Shown here one piece after another: positions 25,101 to 40,100 of a DNA stretch of 64,000 bases. The stretch comes from Bombyx mori (taxonomy: Eukaryota; Arthropoda; Insecta; Lepidoptera; Bombycidae). The DNA lies in assembly GCF_030269925.1 (NCBI RefSeq), contig NC_085107.1, positions 15,502,001 through 15,566,000 of the forward strand. Direction: 5' to 3'. A model generated the notes under the pieces. It did no database searches. It saw nothing but the letters and a program-made list of their open reading frames with translations, and was not told the DNA's origin. A program made the position numbers and the translations under genes. How positions within the stretch are numbered: position 1 is the stretch's first letter; each line of letters opens with the position of its first letter.

Positions 25101-28100
25101 TCAACAGCTGTTCACGATTGACTTCCACGGTGAAGGAATAACATCGTGTAATATAAATCAAACCCACAAAATTATCATTTGCGTAATTACTGGTGGTAGG
25201 ACCTCTTGGGAGTCCGCACGGGTAGGTACCACCACCCTGCCTATTTCTGCCGTAAAGCAGTAATGCGTTTCGGTTTGAAGGGTGGGGCAGCCGTTAACTA
25301 TACTGAGACCTTAGAACTTATATCTCAATGTGGGTGGCGCATTTACGTTGTAGATGTCTATGGGCTCCAGTAACCACTTAACAACAGGAGGGCTGTGAGC
25401 TCGTCCACCCATCTAAACAGTAAAAAACAAAATATGTTATTATTTTTGTTCTTAAAACCTTTTAAACTTTCCAATGTATCGGACGTTCTTTTAAGATTAA
25501 CGGTGTTGTGTTTCTTTTATTATCGAAACTAGTTTGTGAGGAAAATTGAGTTATTATAACTAACGAGTAATAAAATTTGTATCAAGGTCGAGAACGTGGC
25601 ACGCGATAGCCCACAGGGCTCTATCAGCTGTTCGTTATGTACAATTAAGTAACTAAACGTGAGCTACCTTTTAAAAAATCGATCGTATTTCGTGACAATA
25701 AAAGGCACGCATTAGAAAAGCAAATATGTTGTTGTTTTTTACTGGTGGTAGGACATCTTGTGAGTCCGCGCGGGTGGGTACTGCCACCCTACCTATTTCT
25801 GCCGTGAAGCAGTAATGCGTTTCGGTTTGAAGGGTGGGGCAGCTATACTTGAGACATTTTAGAACTTATGTCTCAAGGTGGGTGGCGCATTTACGCCGTA
25901 GATGTCTATGGGCTCCAGTAACCACTTAATATCAGGTGGGCTGTGAGCTCGTTCATCCATCTAAGCAATATTTTTTTTTATGTCAAATAGAAAATAATGA
26001 AAGGAAAAAATTTATAAAACAAGAATGTTACCTTAATGCAGTCTAGTTAACGTAAATAAATCTAGTTACCGCTATAAAACAGCGCTGGTAGGTTGAAGAT
26101 TATCCCTAGAAATTCAGTTCTTTCGCTTTTTAGACTTAGACAGACGGGTAAAAGCACCGAACAGAATAATTAAGACGCGAATACACTCTCTTCACTGGTA
26201 AACGAAGACGCTATTTAATCAATGCCATTAGTAATGCCCGGGACACATACTGAATGTAAATACTTCGTAAGTTTTCTTACTGCGCTGGATTCTTCAACGG
26301 CGAAGGTAATCCAATTACATCAGTGGTTGTTTTAATTTAGCCCCCATTTGCATAGTTCGATTCATATCTATGTGCACATTCATTCGTATATGGAACCAGC
26401 AGAACAGTTCGTGTATACGTGATGGATAGTGTGCCCGGGTAATGGTGTCGCAAAATCATATCTGATGCCGTTAAAACTCAATACCCAATACCCGTAATGT
26501 AGAAATTCCGCAGCCAGTAATTAACATTAATCAAACATACAAATGTGGCGTATTTTCCGAATGACATTTCCTGTTTATTACATTAATGGAATTATTGTGA
26601 TACGCTGACATTATAAAAAAAAACTATTTTGTCTAACGTGTGAAAATGTTCTATTCAATATATGATGTTTTAGTTTTCTTTGAGAAACATTGGTCTTCAA
26701 TGAGATGTGAAGTTTAAAAACATAGAAATAAAACAGATAACGCTTTGGTTAATTTACCTACTGTAAAATGATAAAATAGAAGCGATCGAGATGAGTGTTG
26801 GCAAGAAATGGTCCGCATACCGTGGATCTCCAGGAGAACAAACGAATATGTTCTCGAGCAGCTTCCTGTAGAAACAAGACTGTCTACGATTTGCTACCAA
26901 AAGGTCCTTGGTTACTTTGGTCACATTGCTCGGCAGCCACCAGACAGACAACCCTGAAAAATTGGCTGTGGTGGGCAAGGTAGAACGGAAAAGATCCCCC
27001 AGCCGGTCGCCAAACCGTTGGTCAGATCAGGTAACCGCGCTCACAGAACTCTGTTGCGACCGACCCGAGAGAAGCCGAAAACCAAACGAAATGGAAGCTG
27101 ATGGTACAACCACGAAGGCCTTTCAGGGATAGAACCGGTTATCGTTCTCGTAGAGCCCGTCGCTTGCAACGAAGGACTCGGCGAGTAAATTAAACCCACA
27201 GACACAGCCCACTGAGTTTCTCGCCGGATCTTCTGTGGGTGAACGTTTCCGATCCGGTGGCAGATTCTGCGAAGCACGACTCTTGCTAGGGTCAGTTTTA
27301 GCAACAACGCCAGGTTTCAGCCCCGTGACCGCGTCACCGGGCGAATAGGTGAGCACCTATTCGCCCGCTGACGCGCATAGGGTCTCTCAAAACCATCGGC
27401 TTAGAAAAAATAATAATGAACACGACCTTCAGCAGTGAAATATGCGACTAAGAAGAAGAAAAACATGATAGCCGATAGTTCTGATTACATAAAAATCGCT
27501 ATATTCATAGCACGTTTCTATTAGCTTGGTATGTATGAACATACGTTGCTTTGTATGCGACAGAATCTTGAACGTCATTTTCAAGTCGTCCGATTAAACT
27601 TGAAAAATTCAAAATATTCCAACCAGTCTCACCAGAGTCTCACCACTCAGTAAAAAAAAGATCCAAGTAATTCATAGCTAACCGGCTGTTTAAGCATGTT
27701 TTTTTTTAAGTTTTTAATCTATTTATTTCCGAAGACCCACCCACGGTTTTAACAATTTATTTTATTGTAGAATAAATACCTAATGTAATTTAGCTATTAT
27801 ATAACTTTTATTTAAGATAGCTCTACATAACGGTGCGATTCAAAAAAAAACTCATTTCGCGCCCTTAATAAAATTTGTCCACAGTTCCTCACTCATTTTA
27901 AGCAGTGAAGAAATTCGCTTGCTTGTTGTAAATATTGCTGCAATTAACGTTTCTAAAGCGACTCGCTATTTACCATTTGTAAAGGACTAATTTTAGCACT
28001 TGTAAGATATTATTGAATTACAGCTGAACAAGGCCTCATCGAACTGGAGCGCGAAGCTTCCAGACGATGTAGAATAAACAAGGCTTATTTTAATCTTTAG

Positions 28101-31100
28101 GTAAACAATAAACATTTGACAAATAATAGATACGAGACAGTTACGGGTTTTACAAAGGTTTTACATTTTTAATGAAATCGTAGCAGCCAGATTTTTTATG
28201 AATCTTTCATGAATACCTTCTCATCAGCCTCGTGCAAATGATATACCCAGTCATTTAGAAGATTTGAGATGAAAGCTTGATTTGACACCAAAATAAGATA
28301 AATTTTCACAATTCTATTATATTTCTTTACGAGTGATGCGAATTTTTCGTTTTCTATCTATATATAAAAATGAATTGCTGTTCGTTAGTCTCGCTAAAAC
28401 TCGAGAACAGCTGGACCGATTTGGCTAATTTTGGTCTTTAATTATTTGTGGAAGTCCAGAGAAGGTTTAAAAGTTAGATAAATATGAAAATGCTCAGAAT
28501 AAAATAAAAAAAACAATTTTGTTTTTCCTTTGATGTGTCCCCCGTCGGACGGATTCCTTTTGTTTGTTTTAAGTTTGAGTTTTTTTTATACAAAAGTTTA
28601 GGTCTTTTATTTATTTATTGAGGCACTACGAAGTCTGCCGGGTCAGCTAGTTAATGATAAAAGTCAGATTTCCTTTAACACCCCTTACGTTTTTGTTGGG
28701 ATTTAAGTAGTTGATTTGAAGGTGGCATAAGAAATGTTGCAACAAAACAGAAGTACGAATACAAAAAAATCACTATAAATATATGTATGTACATATTTGA
28801 AATAAAAAAGACCGTCAACATTATATTCACTCCAAAAAAAACATCGAACGGAGGCCAGAAGAGAGAGTTAAATTAACTCGTCAGTTGCAGTTCTTGCTGC
28901 GTAGACATAACCCGTATCTGAATAATGAAACAATTTGAATTTATCCAACTGATGACGTTCAGTTAATTTGATATTTTCGCCGATGATTGAAACTCTCTAA
29001 ATGAAACCACGCGATTGGCGTTTATAATAGTGGCGTTTTTACAAGAGGCATACGTGCAGATACGCTGCGCATAAAAGGATCTTCCAATTATAAGCATAGA
29101 TCGTATTTCATATAGAAATGTGAAATTTATAAAAAGTAAATTTTCAACAACAAAATTTTCGAACATGCCTAATGCACGCCACGTAGAAGTCACTCAAGTG
29201 AAAATAAGATACAAGAAGTGGGTATACTTTATTGTAATGTAAAAATTACACCGCAAGTCTACAGACAGATCCCATAAACATTAATTTATATTTTTATTCT
29301 AAATTTTTAAAAATTCTGTTATTTTAATCATTGTGTTAGTTTTTATTTCGGTAATGTGTATTTAGCATGTTGCTAAAATTTTAATTAGCATTAAGTAAAA
29401 CTGTAAAGATCTTCCAATGGACGAGCGAAAAAACTCTACATGAAACACCGCTGAACTACAAATTTAAAAAAGAAATTCTATAAAAATGCACTAAATAAAG
29501 CGACAACGGACGTTCTATCTTAATTAATGTATTATTGTACACAATTAAAATGGATGCAGTCAAACAAAAACGGTAGAGTGAAATTGACAGGTGACGCTGG
29601 ATAATACACAGTGTATCCGACAAAATGAAAGGTGCTTTTCAGCCCGCTGATTGAATTCAGTCCAGTGCATGTTCAGTGTAATCAGTTGCGTAGCTTGGAT
29701 GATGTTGTGAAACTGACACTCAGGTTAATGAGTTCTGATGGCACCGTACTAATCGACTATTCTACGTTCAATTTAAGGTATATACATATCGCAATGCTGT
29801 CTATGGGTATTTTTTAACGTCATATTAAAAAACAGCCCATAGTTTCACTGTCGATCTTGAGACACGATGATGAAGATCCAGTAATGGCTATCACACATTC
29901 GAGCGCGTATTTTTATAGATTACACACCCCTTTGTGTAATTATCAGGCTATTCTAAAAACTTTGCCGAACCGATATAGAAAGGTACTATCCTGCTCTTTC
30001 TATCATAATAAGCATAGAATAATCTTAACCGAATGTTCTCGAAACTTCGACCTAATGTCTTGATCCGATACTTACGTTATTGGTCGTCTCCCTGACTAAG
30101 CCAATAGAATGTTTATTAACTCCACTCAATGTTATGCAATTTCAGGTGAATTAGTTGCATCGCAAAACTTGTGGGCTTCAGCATTGGTAACTTATTAGCG
30201 GGATCAACGTGGAGAGCTGTGTTACGTTCGTTTTAGTATTGCAGCTATGCTCAGCAAAATTTGTGTAAATTTATTGATATGTACTTATTCAACACCGATC
30301 GAAATAGAAATTGATGAAAGGTATTATAGTGTTTTAGCCAGCGACGTCAGGTGGGGGAGGAAAGTCCTCGCATGGAGGCCACGGATGGGTACAAGGAGCG
30401 TGGGGTGTCCTCCAACCAGGTGGACTGACGACTTAGTGCGCACGGCGGGAAGTCGTTGGATGCGGAAGGCGGAGGACCGCATTATGTGGAAGGCATTGGG
30501 GAAGGCCTATGTCCAGCAGTGGGCAGATAAAGGCTGATGATGATGATGATGATTATAATGTTTTAATAACTTAGAGAATCTCTTGTATTTGTTGTTAGAT
30601 AGGACAATCAAACACTCTGTAGTTCTTTGTATATAAAATTTTTATTTTACGTTTCCTTTATATAAAACTGTATTACTTCTATATCTCTATACCACCCAAC
30701 AATTTTTCCTTCAAAATCATAAGCCCCAATTTACATCTTCATCACAAAATATACTTCAAAATTTGCACGACAAAACTCCTTAGCCGTAAATTTTTATTTA
30801 TCTACACAGATGTGGATCATCTAGAGTAGGCACACGAAAACGTGCACGAAGCCACCCTTCAAGAGACATTGTGTCGAAGTTTCAATTGAATAGTTGAATA
30901 TCTGCACTGCTCTTCTAACCGGTAAACGTGTAGACAGCAGAAATAGGCAAGATAATGGAACTCATCCGTACGGGCACACAATACTGACCACCAGTAGAGA
31001 TAATAACGCAAATCGATACATTCTGCAGTTTGATTTTTATTGCACAATATTGTTACTTCATTGCGAAAGTCGTTCCATTCAGTAAGCCACGGCTTCGAAG

Positions 31101-34100
31101 AACCCCGATAACACCTGAGCCGCGTGATCATAGCTTTTTTATCGCAGTACCACGTCATTGACAATGTAAATATACTAACAGGCTGCCAGCTGTGACCGAT
31201 TGTGTAAATCATTTCGCTTTAATAAGTTTTTTTTAATTCTCAAAATTCGAATTCAACTTTATCTTAAAATTGAATAAGCTTTAGATATTAAGAGGAAAAG
31301 CGTTCAACATGTTTAAGCACGAGCTTTGCGGTCCTATTTTGGTGGCTGATAGAAAATTTATTTAGACAATTAAAACCCTCCATGATAATTATACAAAACA
31401 ATGACAAAGGTGGTTGAATTAAACAAATGTTTTCTCTTTATCTTTACAAAAAGAGAATGGAAATTAATTATTAATTTCCCACGTTTTTGCACATTTAATT
31501 TAACCAAAATATACGTTATATAACCAAAATATCGCTCTTGGCTTGTTCGTCAAAAGCATGTTACTATTCTTTAGCTTTTATACGAACACAACTCGAGAAT
31601 TGAATTTAGTTTCATTTCTACGTTCTCAAAATTCTATGAAGCAATAATATTGAATACCAAATTTTTGTCAATTCTTACTTCGAAGTAAATGAAATGAAAC
31701 AAGACGTCAGATCTGCTGCCTGGAGTGAGAGTCAATTTAGAATTTCAAGAAAATTCAATGGAATATGTATATTTACTAATGTATTTTTTTAATACCATTA
31801 TATTTTCGATATAGAGATATTGTATATATCAGATTACGTGGTTATTAACACTTATTTCATTGTTTTGAATTTATAAATCATATTTGTGTGATTAATATTA
31901 CGGGTTCTTCTTTTTAGTCGGGGAGTCTTGTCAGAGTGATCGTGTTCGCTTTGATGTTGTTCAAGCAGAAGCATTCATTAAGATGTTTTAAAGGATGCTT
32001 TGGAGGATTGGCCTCCTGGCGATACGTTTACAAATCTAGCGGTTCGAAGTGTTTTGAGTACACAGTTTGGACAGGGGCTGATTAAGTGGCGGGTCGGTGA
32101 TCGACTGCATGACCTCTTGCCTTTCACCTGGCCTGGAACCATTAATCTCTCCATCAAGTCCTCTATTCTGGAGACTTGACCAAAGACTTTTAAAATTCGT
32201 AACTGTGCAGTTAACGGAAGTCGGTCTTGATACCGAGTTCTTTGGGGAAAGGTGGATTGTGGTGTGATACAGTCCACGGGATTATAAGGCGTCTCCGGCA
32301 CCACATATTCGTTCTCATCATTGCAACTTTCACGGAATTAGTAAAGTATTAGGTTCTCTGACTTCACAGTTATCTCGTTCTAGACATTTATTACGAGTAC
32401 GCGATATTATTTATTTACCGTGGGAATCGTTTGTCGATACGTTAGATGAGAGAAGGCTAGTGGAAGTTAAATAAATACATATAAATACTTGAAGTGAGAC
32501 GACGCAAACAGGAATTAAATTCAAAACGTTAACCTGTCTATTATAATGAATATTAATTATTAATATAATTCTTTAGCGTTTGTATTATTTTGTTTTAATT
32601 TTAATTTTCTTCATAATACCCTTTGAAAGGATCAAAAGAATTAAAATGAAAACATTTCATTCCAATCATATCAATTAAAACGTAACGGGATAAGCTTTTA
32701 AAAATGCAAAATAATTTTCATTGTGATGCGCCATCAAAAGCGTCAAAGGTATTCAAATACATAACAGAATGCTTACCTACGTAGCCTACGGTGTGCGCCC
32801 TTTGTGTATCGTGTTAATATAAAACCGAATCGAAGTTAATCGAATTTTCACCTCGCTGACTATGACGTGAATAAACCAAAATTTACGTACGCTACTACTA
32901 TATTAGGAACTACGAACAAGAAATTCAGATCAATGCAATTTTGCGTTGGGCATTTAATTAACGTATTCCGACATGACACGGTTGATTTTGTGAATTCGTC
33001 CTCTATTGTTCTACGTCAGGGGTTCCCAAACTTAGTTTGTCTACTGCCTACTTTGAGAATAAATTAGTTTTTAGCGCCCCCTTTTTTTAATCTACTTAAA
33101 AACCACTATAGCTCATTAGGTGTCTAAGAGTCCTCCTAGATGAAATCACAAATCGCCTCCCAAGCCTCTACACAGAACGCCCCTATTTTTTTTTGGGTGT
33201 CTTACTGCCCCCCTTTAGGCTTGCAGCGCCCACAAGAGGGCGTTATCGCCCACTTTTTTTATTTATTTTTTATGATTGAAGGATTACTGGTGTCCCGGAG
33301 GCCTTTCCAGTTTCACCAGGACAGGTGGGCGAGCAAAGGCTCAGCCAGGAGGGGTGGGATTTGCTAACAGCTACCCGAGCGCCTCCGAAGGAGACCTAAC
33401 AGCTCAAGAGCAGCTGCTTCGCGAATGAATCTACTACCGGATCGGAATCGCGACCCGCTGAGAAGATAGGGCGAGAAACTCAGCGAGCTGATTCATGGGT
33501 TAGATTGCACGGCGAACTCTTTGTCGAGTTCGACGAGTACGGTTACCGGGGTCCCTAAGCCTGCTCCTAGTGTTAGAGCTGAAGGCGTCTAATGCAAAGG
33601 TTATTGGATCTGATGGATCCGTAAGGACGTGTCTAGGGCGTCGACGGTGACTAGCTCCTGCGTGATTAGGATTCGGGGAGTAGTCAGCGGCGGCAACGAT
33701 AAGGCGATTATCATGGCGCATAGCCTTATCGAAGTACCGTTCCGACGCTGACTTCATGTATTTCTGGATAGATTCGAGGCCCAGGTCGTCGTGTAGGTCA
33801 ACGTTCCTCACGAACCACGGAGCTCCGACGGCTAACCTGCAAAAACGGGATTGTAGAGATTGGAGGGTGTCTATGTGTGTGCGGGCCGCGTGAGCGAACA
33901 CCACACTCGCGTAAGTCATGACGGGCCTTATGTAAGTTTTGTAAAGTGACACCTTGTTCCGAAGGGACATTTTACTCCGCTTACAGATCATGGGGTAGAG
34001 TCTACCGAGAATAAACGCGGCACGGTCACGGACTGATTTTATATGCGGGCGGAATGTCATCGATGCATCCAGGGTAACGCCCAGGTACTTGACCTTCCTG

Positions 34101-37100
34101 GCCCAAGGTATGGGTTGTCTAAAGAGAGTAATCGGGGGTGATTATCGCCCACTTTGGGAAAGACTGTTCTATGTTTAAAAGCATTATAGTACGAAAGTTA
34201 AAATATTAACACAATAATCTTTGTAGAAATTAAGCGCAAAACAAGTTTTACATGAAATACAAAAAAACAACAAATTAGGTGCATTTTATTTTTAAACCCA
34301 AGTGGACCACGCAAGACTCAATATGTTTTTCGATTAAGCTGCAGACTAATGGAGTAATTGCAAAGTCAACGCATTAGTTCATTAGGAAAACGTACTTATT
34401 AATGGAGGTGGGTGACAGTTGATGCAATCATAGGTGGGGCAACATAATTCATTTGCCATCGACAACTAATATACTAAAAGGTGTTCAATAACCTAGACAG
34501 AACGGTTCTTAATATAACACCGATGTCATGTCAGGAAAATCTCTATACTACTTTATACTATCTATACTAATGTAAATTTTATTTTACATGTTCGTGACTG
34601 AATAACGCAAAACCGCCAATGACTGAACGTATATGGATGAATGAATTTGCATAAAGATAGTTTTATAGCATGGATTAACAAAATAAGATACTTTTTATCA
34701 TGCTAAATGGAATGACCCCCGTAATCTACTGTAATAAATACGACACTACGTTCGCTGGTCCGTGATTTAACGCGCCTTTCTACAAATACATGTATACTGG
34801 TAATTTATGAGCACGGAAGTGACACGGGTAATTATTTATCCCGGGAAAATGCAACATTTCTTCATTCTGAATTACAAACTTAAAGCAGACGAAACCGGGC
34901 ACCTCAAAAATAAAATAAAAAAACACGTGTGGCGCTCGCCGCGGTAAAGCATAGCATTTTTTATCAACTTATGCAGTTATAATTAGACAATAATAATTTA
35001 ATATTAAAACAATAATAAAATAAGACCACGCTATATTTATAAACATTAACTGTCCCCTTCACACTCATAAGCTAGACCCCGCGAGAGAGAGAGATGGACA
35101 GACTTTTCATGATGCGCATGCAGTGCGACGTCAACAAGCCGCGCGCTTATTCACAGACAACACAAGCGCAACGTGTGCATGTGTTGAACGCGAGCTACAT
35201 GGTAGGTGGAGTGGGGGTGTTAGGTTTTATGGTCGTTACGGAATTTCTCGATTCGGTCGCCGCATTCAAAGCCCGCCATAAAAGCTATGCAATAGCTTAA
35301 AAATGAATGACAAATTATTTAAAGAATGGGTTAATTCAGTTCAAAACTTAACTTAAGTATGAAATACGTTATTTTTTATCATTATTATTTTATATCTGCC
35401 ATCGCGTTATTCCTAGAGGCTAGAGTGCAAATAATTGCACGGATAACCCTGTTTGTCAGCAATAACATCCCGAAATCGAGTTCGAAGCTCTTTTCGCGAA
35501 ATGTTCAAAAACGTACAGCGTAAATAAATACGGTAATCAACAAAGCCGCTGAGCGTTTTCATAAAATGACTTTGTAAGAGTAACACGTAAATCCATTACG
35601 CATGTTTCATTTAGATTTGTACATTTTCTCAGTTTGTCTTTTGTTTTACAGGTGTCTTGATTCGTTTTATTCGCGTCGACAAATGTTGTAGGTACTATTC
35701 TTTTGTTTTTCGTTCTGACTGCTTTTACTTTATTTAGTTTGCAATACGTCTTTCCTTTCTTCATTTTACCGTACTGTTTCTAAATTCACTTATGTGTTTA
35801 CGAAAAGTCAGATGATTTGTTTGCAATTCACTTTTCTTTTTACTGCAACATTTTTTAAGGTGGATATATATGAATAGGCGTAGCACTTTCCCTTAAACGG
35901 TTTCCGTAGACCATAAACAATACAAACTGAATACCGCCCATCGAATAGTATTAGTAATCTGAACGCTTTGTGTTTTTCCGATTTTTATTATCTATATACG
36001 CGCGAAATTATCATACCTATAATTGGTAAAACCCAACGGAAACAAGTTGTTCTAAGATTTTTTTAGTTATTTTCGGTGGTAGAACCTATAAGACAGCATC
36101 GGTAGGTACCACCATCCTTCTTATTTGTGCCACAAAAGGGCCAGGGGTTTTATTTTGAATGGTGGGACAGCTGCTTCAAAAAACAACTGAGAATGAGACC
36201 TCATGTCTTAAGGTGGGTTGTGGTATTCATTATAAATAGTCAGACAGGTAGGAGGATCTTCTGACCTAAAAGGCGATTACTCGGGATAAGAACGTGATGT
36301 TGCCGCAAACTTTGTAATATAACGTCGAAATCTCAAGTGTATGGTCATAGCTATCCTTCTCTTCAAACCTGTGCGTAGAAACAGAACTAAGAGTACGGAT
36401 AGAAAAATTTGGATTCCCACTTCTCGTCTAATCTTCTCAGTGGGTCACAATTCCGATCCGGTAGTTTAACGAAGCACTGCTCTTGCTAGGAACAGTGTTA
36501 GCAATTCTCTCAGTAGTCTTTCCGCGCGAAGTCGGAATAACCCATTAGACTACCAACAATTAGATAGGAAAAAAAGGATCGGATTTACGTATGTCTAATA
36601 GGAATTACTTGATATAGCGGCTTAGAAGCAGGCGCCGTCTGTTCCGTCCCCGGTATTAATATATTGCTAATAATCTCACACAGTCGTAAACCCTTGCGAA
36701 CACGTCCCATCTCAAAGCCAATTAATCCCTAAGAGATGCGTATCATTCAAATTAAATATTAATTAGTTAAGATGTTATACTGGTTTTGCTGGTTCACCGT
36801 GTTGCCTATTTCTCGTCAAACAATACAATTGCGAAACCGACCACATGACTCAAGGTGGATAGATTATCCGCCTGTTTACAGCAAAAAATATTTTAAGTAA
36901 GCAAACATTTACAATGTTATTGTAAGTATCAATCAATTATTTACAGGCGGCCTTATTCATTGTGACTGTTTGATAAGCCGTTATAAGAAGGCTGTCCAAA
37001 AGTTCTGTCTCTACTAGTATAAATAATAGTACTATTAACAAAATATTAGTTAGTATTAAAATGGATTTGGGTGCAATTTCGCACATAAAAGTTTATAACC

Positions 37101-40100
37101 TAGATTAATATATGAGATACTTTTTATTTTGGTATATGGCATATGACCTGGGTATCGCCTAAAATAGCTGCTATAACGGTGCGTTTGCTGGTTCAAAATG
37201 AAAATAATAACACGAACGAACGAATAAATAATTTCGAAGTCGTCCGGTGCATTCGTGTTGAGAGATGCACCGGTTTTCGAATCCCAGGCGGGCACCAATT
37301 TTTCTAATGAAATACGTACTCAACGAGTGTTCGTGATTGACTTATACTGTGAAGGAATAGCATCGTGTAATAAAAATCAAACCGCAAAATCAAAATTTGC
37401 GTAATTACTGGTGGTAGGATCTGAGAGTCCGCGCGGGTAGATACCACCACTCTGCCTATTTCTGCCGTGAAGCAGTACCGGGCTTACAGAACTCCGGTGA
37501 CAAATTATGAATAAGATCAAGAAGTGTTTTGAAACGGTCCTCAATAATGAAGATAGTTAATAAATGCTTATTAAGGTAAACCACAAAAAGAAACAAAGAT
37601 AAAAAAATGCATTATTTCCATTGCACGTAATGTATCGTAATTAAGAATTAGCTGACGCGAGGGATCGAAGCATTAACGGAAACGTGGGGTTAGTCTTCCA
37701 GAATGAGACGGGTTCAAGAGATATGAATTTTAGGACAAGTATTTTTGCTTCGTTTGATAGATGAACATTGTTTTATGTTTAAAATTCCGTTATTTTACTA
37801 GTGGCAAAGCGTCTTGCGAGTCCGCATGAGTAGTTAGTTACCCGTACCACCAACATGCCTATTTCTGCCGTGAAGCAGTAATGCGTTTCGGTTTGAAGGG
37901 TGGGGCAGGCGTTGTACTGTAAAAACCGCGACTTAGAGCTCCTATTTCAAGCTGCGTGACGGCATTTACGTTTATTTATTTATTTATTCCATTCAATACA
38001 AAGTCAGGCTTACAGTTTGCACCAAAACGCCTGACTCGTTAACACAAAAAACATTATTGAAATTATTAAGTACTATTATAATATTATGCTAACTATCGGC
38101 AAATACGTCAGCATCCTAGATTTCGGACAGAAATTCGTTTAACAACGCAATTGCCCCGGCCGTTAGACAGTTCTTAGCTCTACGGGTCCTCAGCCCCGCC
38201 AACGCCGCAAACGCTGCTGATGTCTATAGGTTCCGACGATAACTTAACACCAGGTGGACTGTATGCCCGTCTACCTGCTAGGGCAATAACAAATGCGATG
38301 TAAAAACAGTTCTACTAAAAAGTTTTACAAGGGGATTTTTATAAAACTGTACCGGATAAAACATTTTTACAATTGTCACGACAAAAGTTATACGTTCCGT
38401 TCAGCGCTGCGGTCGCCGACATCCGATAAACTTTACGCACAATGGAATTTTCTCCACCAAGAAACGCTTTTCGTTTTAGAAATATAATTTAAAAATATAT
38501 TATTAACCTTGAATTACAAATGGAATTCTTTTGTAATTACAAAATATTTTGTGTAGGTTATATCGACGCTTGAAAGGCAAACGCGACTAAGCGACAATGC
38601 GTGAACTTTACACTAGACTAATTTAAAGTTGAAATACCTGAAAAAAAAAATATTTTAACGAATCTAGCCGTAGTAGAATCTAGCTAGTAGCTGTAGGATT
38701 GAAATGATTTGAATAGACCTAGAATTTTTTTTTTGCGCATCGAATATGGTTATTGCCTATCATTTATGTACAAAGCAGTTATTGTCGCTTAGTCACGTTT
38801 GCCTTTCAAGCGTCGATATTGTTCTACGTGTGTATTTTCAGAACAAAAAGAACAGTTAACATCAATTGAAATACAAACAGATAAAGTTTGTCTTGCTTCA
38901 GAAAATGAAGTTTTAAGTAAGAAAATGTTCTTATCTACATTACAAACTATTCGACACGTCATCAGTATGTTAAATTAGGATCTTATTTAATATTATTTTG
39001 TCCACATATCAATCGTAATTATGCGTCAGCGATTTGTCCTGATTCTCAGGTCTTGCATGGCTGAGGCCGCGTAGCGCCTCGCGCGCCTTTCTCAAGGCTT
39101 AGTCTCCCGGCAGGAATTAGAAGAAAAGGAGGACCTCGGTCTTTCTCTTCTCCCTCTTCTTCTCTAGAGGCGCCGGAGTCCGACATAACCCAGTCTGTCC
39201 TCCCCCTGAACTGGCTATCCGATGCCGAAGGCAGAACATTGTAGCATACAACGATCTAATGCCAAGGAGACAAGTAATAAATTCTTACAAGTAGAGAAAC
39301 ACAATGTAGTGTATTTATTTTCCTCCTTAGGTTATGTGATTTCGTTGTTAAACAATATCCGCTATATTCACCTCCTGAATATTTCGACATTATGACCTTT
39401 GCGACTACTTAACTGACTAAATTTTCATATAGAGACTGCCATGTGACTCTAAGCATTTTTATAATCTAATCTAGAAAATCTGCTTCATTTAAAGATGTTT
39501 ACAGGAGAACGTTTTAGAAACATCTAGAAGCCATTGTACTTTTTACTCATGCAAGAAACTTTACAACGACGGTTCGTTTAATAACCGTGCTAACTTAGCG
39601 AGAGTACAGAAATGTATTGGCATTTTATGATTACAGTCGAACCCGCATATCGACTTGGACTTCGGTTCGATTTTAAATAACTTTAGTAATATCCATTCGT
39701 TGAATGAAATCATTTCGATTGTAGTTGAACATTAATTATAATAGTTGACGACCTTTTAATAACATTTTTCGTTATGGTCACGTAAGCATGTATTATACTT
39801 TGGCCTGTAGTAGAGTCTAAGTCTTTGCCTATGAAACTCTTCAGTATTATTGAATATATTTTCCCCATAAGCCACTTAGTAGATATGTCAGTAATTATCA
39901 TTTAAGAAAAGCATGTGTATATATATATATATATATATATATTTTAAATAAACTCATATCCACCGAACAACGTAATAAATTTGTTCACTAAACTTAACTC
40001 CCTACTTTTGGTACATAAATGAAAACTTTAAAACTTCAACACAAACCAAACAAGACTTGAATCAGACACAAGTGCAGCTCAAAAGGTACGCAGCCTTTTT

